A DNA stretch of 13,261 nt, from assembly GCA_036274635.1 (NCBI GenBank), contig DASUFI010000163.1, positions 1-13,261 of the forward strand, read 5' to 3'. Shown here piece after piece: positions 6,436-13,261 of the stretch (positions are counted from its first letter, which is position 1; every line of letters begins with the position of its first letter). A model generated the notes under the pieces. That model was given only the letters and a program-made list of their open reading frames with translations, was not told the origin of the DNA and searched no databases. This DNA comes from DASUFI01 sp036274635. GTDB lineage: Bacteria > Planctomycetota > B15-G4. The position numbers and the translations under genes are program-made.

Positions 6436-7193
6436 CGGTCCTGGGCAGCGGCACGGCCATCCCGCGCGCCGACCGCGCGAGCAGCTGCTACCTGCTCGAC
6501 GACGGCGCCGGCACGCGCGTGCTGGTGGACCTCGGCCCCGGCGCCCTGCACCGCGCGGCGCAGGCTGGCTGCGCGCTGCCCGACCTCGCCGCCGTGCTGC
6601 TGACGCACGTGCATCCCGATCACTGCGCCGACCTCGTCGCGCTGCAGTTCGCGCTGCGCAACCCGCTGGCGGCGCGCCGGCCGCAGCCGATGCTGGTGCT
6701 CGGCCACCCGGCCGTGCCGCTGCTGGTGGCCCGCCTGCGCAACGCCTGGCCCGGCTGGCTGGCCGCCGACCCGGGCGACTTCCGCTGCGTGCCGGTCGCG
6801 CCCGGGCCTGTGCCGCTGGCCGGCCGCTGGCAGGCCAGCGCCTGGCGCGTCTCGCACACCGAGACCTCGCTGGGCTGGCGGCTCGTGCTGCCCGACGGCT
6901 TCACGCTGGCCCTCTCCGGCGACGCCACCGAGGGCGAGGACCTGCTGGCCCTCGGGCGCGACGCCGACCTGTTCGTGCTGGAAGCGGCCGCGACCGACGA
7001 GCGTCCCGTCCCCGGCCACCTCAGCCCGCGCCGCGCCGGCGCCGTGGCCAGCGCCTGCGGCGCGCGCCACCTGCTGCTGACGCACTTCTACCCGCCGGTG
7101 CTGGAGCAGCCCATCGCGAGTCTCGTCCGGGAGACATTTGAAGGTCGGGTGACGCTCGCTCAAGATGGCCTCTCGCTGCCGCTGGCGCGCTGA
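6414..7193 (+). CDS. MBL-fold metal-dependent hydrolase, RNase Z-like
   Basis: A 259-residue metallo-beta-lactamase-fold protein with a complete two-metal site: H65, H67, D69 and H70 in THVHPDH, H148 in VSHTETSLGW, D170 in ALSGDAT and H224 in LLTHFYPP. A G-H-L-S segment (H202) also resembles RNase Z. The N-terminal T-V-L-G-S-G-T-A-I-P strand is typical of the RNase Z/arylsulfatase/phosphonate-type branch. It lacks an obvious RNase Z exosite arm, so tRNA 3'-processing is not assured, and an orphan ribonuclease or phosphodiesterase is equally possible. ATG 6414 follows GAGG (6405-6408); ATG 6410 is in another frame. It overlaps galE by 22 bases, implying co-transcription, but I see no functional link. 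Confidence 0.85.
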   Translation: MAGAARLTVLGSGTAIPRADRASSCYLLDDGAGTRVLVDLGPGALHRAAQAGCALPDLAAVLLTHVHPDHCADLVALQFALRNPLAARRPQPMLVLGHPAVPLLVARLRNAWPGWLAADPGDFRCVPVAPGPVPLAGRWQASAWRVSHTETSLGWRLVLPDGFTLALSGDATEGEDLLALGRDADLFVLEAAATDERPVPGHLSPRRAGAVASACGARHLLLTHFYPPVLEQPIASLVRETFEGRVTLAQDGLSLPLAR

Positions 7194-7225
7194 ATCACGG
7201 CGCCGCGGCTCGGGAGGCCGTCCGC

Positions 7226-8647
7226 ATGCCGCCACTGCTCGCCCTGCTGCTCGCCTGCCTGCTGCTTCCGCGGCCGCTGGCCGACGGCGTCGAGACGCAA
7301 CTGCACCGCGGCGAGCTCAAGGGCGCGCACCTGGCCGTGTGCGTGGTGGACGTGGACAGCGGCGAGCGGCTGTACGCCCGCGACATCGACGCGCCCATGG
7401 CGCCCGCCAGCAACATGAAGGTGGTCACGACGGCGGCGGCGCTCTCGCTGCTGGGCGCCAACCACGTCTTCGCCACGCGCCTGCTCGCCCTCGACGCGCC
7501 CGACGCGCGCGGCGTGCTCGCCGGTGACCTCGTGGTGCTGGGCGGCGCCGACCCGTGCCTGCGCGAGGACCTGCTGGCGCGCGAGGGCGTCGACGACCCG
7601 GCCGAGCTGCTGGCCGACCTGGTCGAGGCGGCCGGCATCCGCCGCGTCGAGGGCCGGCTGCTGCTGGACGACGGCCTGCTCGACCGCCAGTGGCTCAACC
7701 CCGACTGGAAGGGCGGCGACATCGGCAGCGACTACGCCGCGCCCATCGGCGCCCTCTCCATCCACGGCAACTGCCTGAGCCTCGACGTGAGCGGCGGCCC
7801 GCCGAGTGCGACGCTGGCGACGCTGACGCGCGGCTTCCGCGTGGTCGACGAGCTGCAGGCCGCCGGCTCGCCGCGCACGTACGAGGTCGGCGCGCTGCGG
7901 CCCGACGGGCAGGGCCTGGTGCGGGTCAAGGGCAGCATCGGCTCGGCCATCGGCACGCAGCGCGTGCGCGTGCCTGTGATCGACCCGGCCAGCTACTTCG
8001 GGCAGTGCCTGCTGGCGACACTCTTGAAGCGTGGCGTGGTCGTGCGTGATGGCCTCGCGGTGGAGGCCGGCGCCGCGGCCCGCGCGCCCCACGAGCTGGG
8101 GCGCCTCGAGTCGCCGCTGGTGAACGCGGTGCTCGTCGCCCTCAAGGAGAGCGACAACGGCCTGGCCGACCACATGTTCAAGTACCTCGGCGCCCAGCGA
8201 GGCGGCGAGGGCTCCTTCGCGGGCGGCGAGCGCGCGGTGCTGGCCTTCCTGTGCGACCTGGGCACGCCCAGCGAGGGCGTCGTGCTGCGCGACGGCTCGG
8301 GCCTCTCGGGGCGCAACCGCGTGACCGCGCGGCTCATGACCGACGTGCTGGCCACCATGGCGCGCCGGCACGACGCGGCCGGCGACGCCTTCCTGCGCAG
8401 CCTGCCCGTGGCCGGCCTGGACGGCTCGCTGCGCGACCGCATGGAGGACCCGCCGCTGCAGGGCGCCGTGCGCGCCAAGACCGGCTACATCTCCGGCGTG
8501 TCCACGCTCTCGGGCTTCGCGCGCACGCAGGCTGGCCGCACGCTGGCCTTCTCGGTGCTCATCAACGACTTCGATCCGAGCTTCACCAACCGGCAGATGA
8601 AGGACATCCAGGACGACCTCTGCCGCGCGCTCGTCACGCAGCACTGA
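7226..8647 (+). CDS. dacB: D-alanyl-D-alanine carboxypeptidase/endopeptidase, PBP4 (peptidase S13) family
   Basis: A 473-residue secreted penicillin-binding protein. The first 20 residues (MPPLLALLLACLLLPRPLAD) look like a signal peptide, so it acts in the periplasm on peptidoglycan. The three catalytic motifs are present: S62-N-M-K65 in PASNMKVVTT, S309-D-N311 in KESDNGLADHMFK, and K418-T-G420 in VRAKTGYISGVSTLSGF. The long insert between the first and second motifs is typical of S13 enzymes, as are DLVVLGGADP and LLLDDGLLD. ATG 7226 follows GGGAGG at about eight bases. It begins 32 bases after the MBL gene and lies two bases before the next gene, so all four plus-strand genes are probably one unit. 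Confidence 0.93.
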   Translation: MPPLLALLLACLLLPRPLADGVETQLHRGELKGAHLAVCVVDVDSGERLYARDIDAPMAPASNMKVVTTAAALSLLGANHVFATRLLALDAPDARGVLAGDLVVLGGADPCLREDLLAREGVDDPAELLADLVEAAGIRRVEGRLLLDDGLLDRQWLNPDWKGGDIGSDYAAPIGALSIHGNCLSLDVSGGPPSATLATLTRGFRVVDELQAAGSPRTYEVGALRPDGQGLVRVKGSIGSAIGTQRVRVPVIDPASYFGQCLLATLLKRGVVVRDGLAVEAGAAARAPHELGRLESPLVNAVLVALKESDNGLADHMFKYLGAQRGGEGSFAGGERAVLAFLCDLGTPSEGVVLRDGSGLSGRNRVTARLMTDVLATMARRHDAAGDAFLRSLPVAGLDGSLRDRMEDPPLQGAVRAKTGYISGVSTLSGFARTQAGRTLAFSVLINDFDPSFTNRQMKDIQDDLCRALVTQH

Positions 8648-8648
8648 G

Positions 8649-9464
8649 GTGGCCGTGGACCTCGACGTCGACGCCGTCCTCGCCTTCGCCGTCGACACCG
8701 CGCGCGCCGCCGGCGAGGTCATCCTCGGGCACGACGGGCTGCGGCCCGGCCGCCAGCGCGGCCGCGCGCCGCGCATGAAGGGGCCGCGCGACCCGATCAC
8801 GGAGGCCGACCTCGCCAGCGAGCGCCTCATCGTCGCGCGCCTCCGCGAGCGCTTCCCGGGCACCTCCATCGTGGCCGAGGAGGAGGTGCACGACCGCGCC
8901 GGCGCGGGGCTGACCTGGTACGTGGACCCGCTCGACGGCACGGTGAACTTCAGCCAGGCGCACCCCTTCTTCGCCGTGTCCCTGGCGCTCTACCGCGGCG
9001 ACGAGCCGCTGGTGGGGGTGGTCCACGCGCCGCGCCTGCGCGAGACCTTCGCGGCGCGTGCCGGCGGCGGCGCCACCCTGAACGGCGAGGCGCTGGCGGT
9101 GTCGAGCGTGACGCAGCTGTCCGACGCCCTGCTGGGCACCGGCTTCGCCTACCGCCGCAACGAGCTGCCGGACGACAACGTGGGCCACTTCGCCGACTTC
9201 GTCCTGCGCGTGCGCGACCTGCGGCGCGGCGGCTCGGCCGCGCTGGACCTGGCCTACGTGGCGGCCGGCCGCCTGGACGGCTTCTGGGAGCCGCACCTGC
9301 ACTCCTGGGATGTCGCCGCCGGCGCGCTGCTGGTGCGCGAGGCGGGCGGGCTGGTGACGGACATGGCGGGCGGGGCCGGCTGGCTCTCCGGCGCCTCGAT
9401 CCTGGCGGCGCCCGCGGCCCTGCACGCCGCGATGGCGGTCGTGCTGGCGGGCGGAGCGCGATAG
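8649..9464 (+). CDS. Inositol monophosphatase family phosphatase (SuhB/IMPase-like)
   Basis: A 271-residue Li+-sensitive-type sugar phosphatase fold. The metal ligands are visible: E77-E79 in IVAEEEV, D93 and D96 in WYVDPLDGTVNF, and D221 in HSWDVAAG. DPITEAD near residue 48 and GSAALDLAYVAAGRLDGFWE complete the family pattern. The substrate could be inositol-1-phosphate, another sugar phosphate or 3'-phosphoadenosine phosphates; the sequence does not settle it. The start is GTG 8649, directly after the dacB stop, with GTG 8655 as an alternative; both have only weak ribosome sites. The TAG stop (9462-9464) is the first three bases of the 181-bp inverted-repeat element that follows, so the current C-terminus may have been set by that element. 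Confidence 0.9.
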   Translation: MAVDLDVDAVLAFAVDTARAAGEVILGHDGLRPGRQRGRAPRMKGPRDPITEADLASERLIVARLRERFPGTSIVAEEEVHDRAGAGLTWYVDPLDGTVNFSQAHPFFAVSLALYRGDEPLVGVVHAPRLRETFAARAGGGATLNGEALAVSSVTQLSDALLGTGFAYRRNELPDDNVGHFADFVLRVRDLRRGGSAALDLAYVAAGRLDGFWEPHLHSWDVAAGALLVREAGGLVTDMAGGAGWLSGASILAAPAALHAAMAVVLAGGAR

Positions 9465-9642
9465 CCCGCATTTCTCACGACGATCGTCGCGAGGGCGCGT
9501 CAAGTCGAGCCCGCGCAAGGCGTTGCGTCGCGGTCGGCCGGAGGCGGCCTCGTGAGGCCGCTGAGGACCGAGCGCGGCGCAACAACGCCGCCCGGGCCGA
9601 CTTGCCGCGGCCGCAGTAGATCGTCGTGAGAAATGCGGGCTA
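9462..9642. repeat. 181-bp element with perfect 24-bp terminal inverted repeats (MITE-like candidate)
   Basis: The left end (9462-9485, beginning TAGCCCGCATTTCTCACGAC) and the right end (9619-9642) are exact reverse complements over 24 bases. Between them lies the 110-nt structured core at 9498-9607. No coding capacity or transposase is present. If the outermost TA on each side is read as a target-site duplication, the ends become GCCCGC...GCGGGC, as expected for TA-targeting elements such as IS630/mariner-type MITEs; however, any inverted repeat ending in TA looks the same, so this is only suggestive. The element contributes the phosphatase stop codon, and its right edge is 13 bases before uvrA. 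The repeat is certain; mobility is inference. Confidence 0.85.
9498..9607. repeat. Structured core, copy 2 (homologous to 2460-2569)
   Basis: The core pairs as 9498-9507 with 9598-9607 (one mismatch), 9509-9513 with 9593-9597, 9519-9521 with 9587-9589, 9522-9527 with 9578-9583, 9531-9535 with 9566-9570, and an apical stem 9544-9551 with 9554-9561. Blocks shared in order with copy 1 are CGTCAA.TCG, GC.AGGCG, GGAGGCG, CGCTGAG, GCAAC.ACGCC and CGA.TTG.CGC. The apical stem differs from copy 1 by two compensatory pair changes (A-T to G-C, C-G to T-A). Orientation cannot be assigned to a strand because both strands fold; the shared blocks read in the same direction (+) in both copies. Confidence 0.8.
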
Positions 9643-9655
9643 GCTTAGGCGCCCC

Positions 9656-12600
9656 GTGGTGCTCTCCGACATCGTCGTCAAGGGTGCGAGCGAGCACAAC
9701 CTCCAGTCGCTCGACGTCACCATCCCGCGCCTCGCGCTGACCACGATCACGGGCGTGTCGGGCAGCGGCAAGAGCAGCCTGGCCTTCGACACGATCTGGC
9801 AGGAGGGCCAGCGCCGCTACGTGGAGAGCCTCTCCTCGTACGCGCGCCAGTTCCTCGGGCGCATGGAGAAGCCCAAGGTCGAGCGCATCGACGGGCTCTC
9901 GCCGACGCTGCTCATCGACCAGAAGACGGTCAACCGCAACCCGCGCAGCACCGTCGGCACCATCACCGAGATCCACGACCACCTGCGCCTGCTCTTCGCA
10001 CGGCTGGGGCAGCCGCGCTGCCCGGTCTGCGGCGCGCCGGTCGCGGGGCAGACCATCGACGCCATCGTGGCCGCGATCCTGGCCCAGCGCGCCGGCCAGC
10101 GCGTGGCGCTGCTGGCGCCGGTGGTGCGCGACCGCAAGGGCGAGTACCGCAAGGACCTCGAGGGCTGGCGCCTCAAGGGCTTCACGCGCGCCTGGATCGA
10201 CGGCAGCGAGAAGCGCCTCGACGAGCCGGCCGACCTCAAGCGCAACGTGCGCCACACGATCGAGCTGGTGGTGGACCGCATCAAGGTGGAGGCCGTGCGC
10301 CGCGACCGGCTGGCCGAGGCCGTGGAGACGGCCGCCACGCTGGCCGACGGCCTGGTGGTGGTGCGCGGCGAGGACGGCGCGCCGTCCAGCTACTCCACCG
10401 CCAACACGTGCCCCGAGGGTCACGGGGATTTCCCGGAGCTGGAGCCGCGGCTCTTCTCCTTCAACTCGCCGCATGGCTCCTGCCCGGCCTGCGACGGGCT
10501 CGGCGAGCGCAGCCAGCCCGACCCGCGCAAGATCGTGAAGGACGAGAAGCTCTCCATCCGCGGCGGCGCGCTGGCCGTCATGGACGAGCGCGGCTACCTG
10601 CGCTTCGTGCGCCTGGGGAAGAAGAGCCTCGAGGCGCTGGCGGCGGCCTTCGACATCGACCTCGACAAGCCTTGGCGCGAGCTGCCGCCGCGCGCGCGCC
10701 GGCTGCTGCTGCACGGCAGCGGCGACAAGGAGGTGACGCTCGAGTGGGCCTGGACCTCGGCCGACGGCCAGACCACCATCCGCGGCAAGGACACCAAGCC
10801 CTTCGAGGGCCTCGTGCCGGCCATCGCGCGCTGCGCCGAGCAGCCCGGCTACCCCGGCCTGGACAGGTTCCTGTCCACCATCGCCTGCGCGGAGTGCGAG
10901 GGCACGCGCCTGAACCCGGCCGCGCGCTCGGTGGTCTTCCGCGACAAGCGCATCACGGACGTCTCCGCGCTCACGGTGGAGGAGGCGGCGGCCTTCACGC
11001 AGGGGCTGACGCTCACGCCGCGCGAGGCGGCCATCGGCCAGACCCTGCTGCGCGAGCTGCGCCAGCGGCTGCTCTTCCTGGACCAGGTGGGCCTGGGCTA
11101 CCTGCGCCTCGACCGGGGCGCCCGCACGCTGTCGGGCGGCGAGAGCCAGCGCGTGCGCCTCGCCAGCCAGGTGGGCAGCGGCCTGCAGGGCGTGCTCTAC
11201 GTGCTGGACGAGCCGTCCATCGGCCTGCACCCGCGCGACAACGGGCGGCTCATCGAGACGCTGCACGCGCTGCGCGACCGCGGCAACACCGTGCTGGTGG
11301 TGGAGCACGACGAGGAGACCATCCGCGCCAGCGACGCGATGCTGGACATCGGCCCCGGCGCGGGCCGGCAGGGCGGGCGGCTGCTGGCCGCGGGGCCGCT
11401 GCACGACGTGCTCACCGGCCCGCCCACGCCCACGACCGACTTCCTCATGGGCCGCCGGCGCATCGAGGTGCCCGCCACGCGCCGCCCCGGCAGCGGCAAG
11501 GCGCTCACCGTGGTCGGCGCGCGCCAGTTCAACCTCAAGGACCTCACCGTGCGCATCCCGCTGGGGTGCTTCATCGCGGTGACGGGCGTGTCGGGCTCGG
11601 GCAAGTCCACGCTGGTGGATCACGTGCTGCGCCGCGCGCTGGCGCGCCGCCTGCACGGCGCGCAGGACGAGCCGGGCGAGTGCGACGAGATCACCGGCAT
11701 CGAGCACCTGGACAAGGTCGTGGAGATCGACCAGGCGCCCATCGGCCGCACGCCGCGCAGCAACCCCGCCACCTACACCGGGCTCATGGACCTCGTGCGC
11801 GACGTCTTCGCCGGCGTGCCCGAGGCCAAGGTGCGCGGCTACGCCAAGGGCCGCTTCTCCTTCAACGTGAGCGGCGGGCGCTGCGAGGAGTGCCTGGGCG
11901 CGGGCGTGAACACGATCGAGATGCAGTTCCTCGCGGACGTCCAGGTGCCCTGCGAGGCCTGCGGCGGGCGCCGATACAACGCCGAGACGCTCGAGATCCT
12001 GTACCGCGGCCGGGCCATCGACCAGGTGCTGGCCATGACCGTGGACGAGGCCGCCGCCTTCTTCGAGCACCACAAGCGCCTGCGGCGCGTGCTCGACACG
12101 CTGCGCGACGTGGGCCTCGGCTACGTGCAGCTGGGCCAGCCCAGCACCACGCTCTCGGGCGGCGAGGCGCAGCGCGTCAAGCTGGCCAGCGAGCTGTGCC
12201 GGCCCGCGACGGGCCGCACGCTCTACATCCTCGACGAGCCCACCACGGGCCTGCACTTCGAGGACGTGCGGGTGCTGATCGGCGCGCTGCAGAAGCTGGT
12301 GGACGCGGGCAACACGCTGCTGGTCGTCGAGCACAACATGGACGTGGTCAAGGTGGCCGACTGGGTCATCGACCTCGGGCCCGAGGGCGGCGGCCTGGGC
12401 GGGCGGCTGGTGGCCGAGGGCACGCCCGAGCAGGTGGCGCGCGTGAAGGGCTCGCACACGGGCAAGGCCCTCAAGCGCGCTCTCGACGCGCACCGCGAGC
12501 CGCCGCCCGCGCCGCCGGCGCGCCGCCGCCCGCCCGTCGCCGGCCGCGACATCGAGCTGCGCGGCGCCTCGCTGCACAACCTGCGGTCCGTCGACGTGAC

Positions 12601-13261
12601 CATCCCGCACGGCCGGCTCACGGTGGTCACGGGCCCATCAGGCTCGGGCAAGACCAGCCTGGCCTTCGACACGATCTTCGCCGAGGGCCAGCGACGCTTC
12701 GTGGAGAGCCTTTCCACCTACGCGCGGCGCTTCCTCGAGCGCATGGACCGGCCGCCGCTGGAGTCCATCAGCGGCCTGGCGCCGGCCATCGCCATCGACC
12801 AGAAGACGGCCAGCCGCAACCCGCGCAGCACGGTGGGCACGACCACGGAGATCCACGACTACCTGCGCCTGCTCTTCGCGCGCGTGGGACATCCGCACTG
12901 CTGGTCGTGCGGCCGCGAGCTGCGCGCGTGGAGCCCGACGCTGGCCGCGCAGGACCTGCTGGCGCGGGCGGGCGGGCAGCCGGTGGTCGTGACCGCGCCG
13001 CTGTGGAGCCGCGAGCACCAGCACAGCCTGGCGCTCTCCGACCCGCGAGAGATCGTGGCGCTCACGCCCGAGCTGCTCAAGGACGGCCTGCTGCGCGTGC
13101 TCGTGGACGGCGAGGAACGACGGCTCGACGCGCCGCCCGGCGGGCCGGCCAAGAGCACGCTGGAGCTGGTCATCGACCGCGTGCGTGCCGAGGCGCCGCG
13201 TCGCGCGCGCCTGGCCGAGGCGCTGGGCGCCGCGCAGCAGCGCGGCCTCGGGCGGGCGCGC
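9656..13261 (+). CDS. uvrA: Excinuclease ABC subunit A, tandem-duplicated form (3' end beyond the window)
   Basis: The frame is open for 1202 codons to the window edge. Residues 1 to about 945 form a complete UvrA, the damage-sensing ATPase of nucleotide excision repair: Walker A GVSGSGKS (K39), C122/C125 of the UvrB-contact region, C252...C276/C279 zinc site, signature LSGGESQRVRLASQ (492 on), LDEPSIGLHP, second Walker A GVSGSGKST (K650), zinc finger C743-X2-C746-X19-C766-X2-C769, and second signature LSGGEAQRVK (833 on) with ILDEPTTGLH. After a basic Pro/Ala/Arg linker, a second UvrA starts near residue 966 with its own Walker A GPSGSGKTS (K999), LAFDTIFAEGQRRFVESLST and NPRSTVGTTTEIHDYLRLLF. 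In-frame TAG 9641-9643 forces the start to GTG 9656 or 9659; only a weak AGG precedes it. Double UvrAs are known in Chlamydia and some other lineages. Confidence 0.95.
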   Translation, partial: MVLSDIVVKGASEHNLQSLDVTIPRLALTTITGVSGSGKSSLAFDTIWQEGQRRYVESLSSYARQFLGRMEKPKVERIDGLSPTLLIDQKTVNRNPRSTVGTITEIHDHLRLLFARLGQPRCPVCGAPVAGQTIDAIVAAILAQRAGQRVALLAPVVRDRKGEYRKDLEGWRLKGFTRAWIDGSEKRLDEPADLKRNVRHTIELVVDRIKVEAVRRDRLAEAVETAATLADGLVVVRGEDGAPSSYSTANTCPEGHGDFPELEPRLFSFNSPHGSCPACDGLGERSQPDPRKIVKDEKLSIRGGALAVMDERGYLRFVRLGKKSLEALAAAFDIDLDKPWRELPPRARRLLLHGSGDKEVTLEWAWTSADGQTTIRGKDTKPFEGLVPAIARCAEQPGYPGLDRFLSTIACAECEGTRLNPAARSVVFRDKRITDVSALTVEEAAAFTQGLTLTPREAAIGQTLLRELRQRLLFLDQVGLGYLRLDRGARTLSGGESQRVRLASQVGSGLQGVLYVLDEPSIGLHPRDNGRLIETLHALRDRGNTVLVVEHDEETIRASDAMLDIGPGAGRQGGRLLAAGPLHDVLTGPPTPTTDFLMGRRRIEVPATRRPGSGKALTVVGARQFNLKDLTVRIPLGCFIAVTGVSGSGKSTLVDHVLRRALARRLHGAQDEPGECDEITGIEHLDKVVEIDQAPIGRTPRSNPATYTGLMDLVRDVFAGVPEAKVRGYAKGRFSFNVSGGRCEECLGAGVNTIEMQFLADVQVPCEACGGRRYNAETLEILYRGRAIDQVLAMTVDEAAAFFEHHKRLRRVLDTLRDVGLGYVQLGQPSTTLSGGEAQRVKLASELCRPATGRTLYILDEPTTGLHFEDVRVLIGALQKLVDAGNTLLVVEHNMDVVKVADWVIDLGPEGGGLGGRLVAEGTPEQVARVKGSHTGKALKRALDAHREPPPAPPARRRPPVAGRDIELRGASLHNLRSVDVTIPHGRLTVVTGPSGSGKTSLAFDTIFAEGQRRFVESLSTYARRFLERMDRPPLESISGLAPAIAIDQKTASRNPRSTVGTTTEIHDYLRLLFARVGHPHCWSCGRELRAWSPTLAAQDLLARAGGQPVVVTAPLWSREHQHSLALSDPREIVALTPELLKDGLLRVLVDGEERRLDAPPGGPAKSTLELVIDRVRAEAPRRARLAEALGAAQQRGLGRAR

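Noticed and set aside
7160..8941. A 593-codon open frame on the minus strand opposite dacB and the phosphatase
   Set aside because: Same shadow effect: low-complexity composition, no domain, and it crosses three well-supported plus-strand genes.
9462..9642. The inverted repeats as a CRISPR array, integron attC or LexA operator for uvrA
   Set aside because: There are only two inverted copies of one repeat, no integrase or cas gene, no attC core-site pattern, and no LexA-type palindrome between the element and the uvrA start.
9500..12610. A 1036-codon open frame on the minus strand opposite uvrA
   Set aside because: It shadows the uvrA frame in very high-GC DNA. Its product is Ala/Arg/Gly/Val/His low complexity with no motif, whereas the plus strand shows every UvrA motif over the same span.
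1..13261. tRNA, rRNA, prophage, toxin-antitoxin or defence genes
   Set aside because: I looked through all gaps and frames and saw no cloverleaf, rRNA-like block or matching protein motif.

Overview
This 13.3 kb window is very GC-rich, with G or C at almost every third codon position, and densely packed; no gap exceeds about 200 bases. All genes are bacterial housekeeping types. The organism is uncertain. Two features fit Planctomycetota or a neighbouring deep lineage: a small protein ending in an FPSWTEVLDVLRDLGW-type motif, and a UvrA built as two fused copies. This is inference from remembered family distributions, not a placement.

Region 1 (1-2434, + strand) is a tightly coupled run. It holds the tail of an upstream gene (possibly an Mrp/ApbC Fe-S carrier), a DUF971 protein with two Cys clusters, glyA (serine hydroxymethyltransferase) and a DEDD-type 3'-5' exonuclease related to the PolB proofreading domain. 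Each gene overlaps the next by one to four bases. Region 2 (2579-5431, - strand) reads purC > purE > mtnA > small conserved hypothetical. It combines two purine-biosynthesis steps with methionine salvage and has overlapping ends. Regions 1 and 2 converge on a 122-nt imperfect palindrome (2454-2575).

Region 3 (5488-9464, + strand) runs divergently from purC. It holds a GalE-like epimerase, an MBL-fold hydrolase, a PBP4-type D-Ala-D-Ala carboxypeptidase and an inositol-monophosphatase-family phosphatase. Region 4 starts with a 181-bp inverted-repeat element (9462-9642) that supplies the phosphatase stop codon and ends 13 bases before uvrA. The uvrA frame runs off the window at 13261. It contains a full UvrA (about 940 residues) followed in frame by the start of a second one.

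The least expected signal is the pair of non-coding palindromes at 2460-2569 and 9498-9607. Their cores are both 110 nt, share six short sequence blocks in the same order and have the same apical hairpin. That hairpin differs at two base pairs, and both changes preserve pairing. This points to one family of dispersed structured elements (a structured RNA, or a MITE/REP-like DNA hairpin). One copy is enclosed in a perfect 24-bp terminal inverted repeat. No CRISPR array, tRNA, rRNA, transposase gene or obvious defence system is visible.
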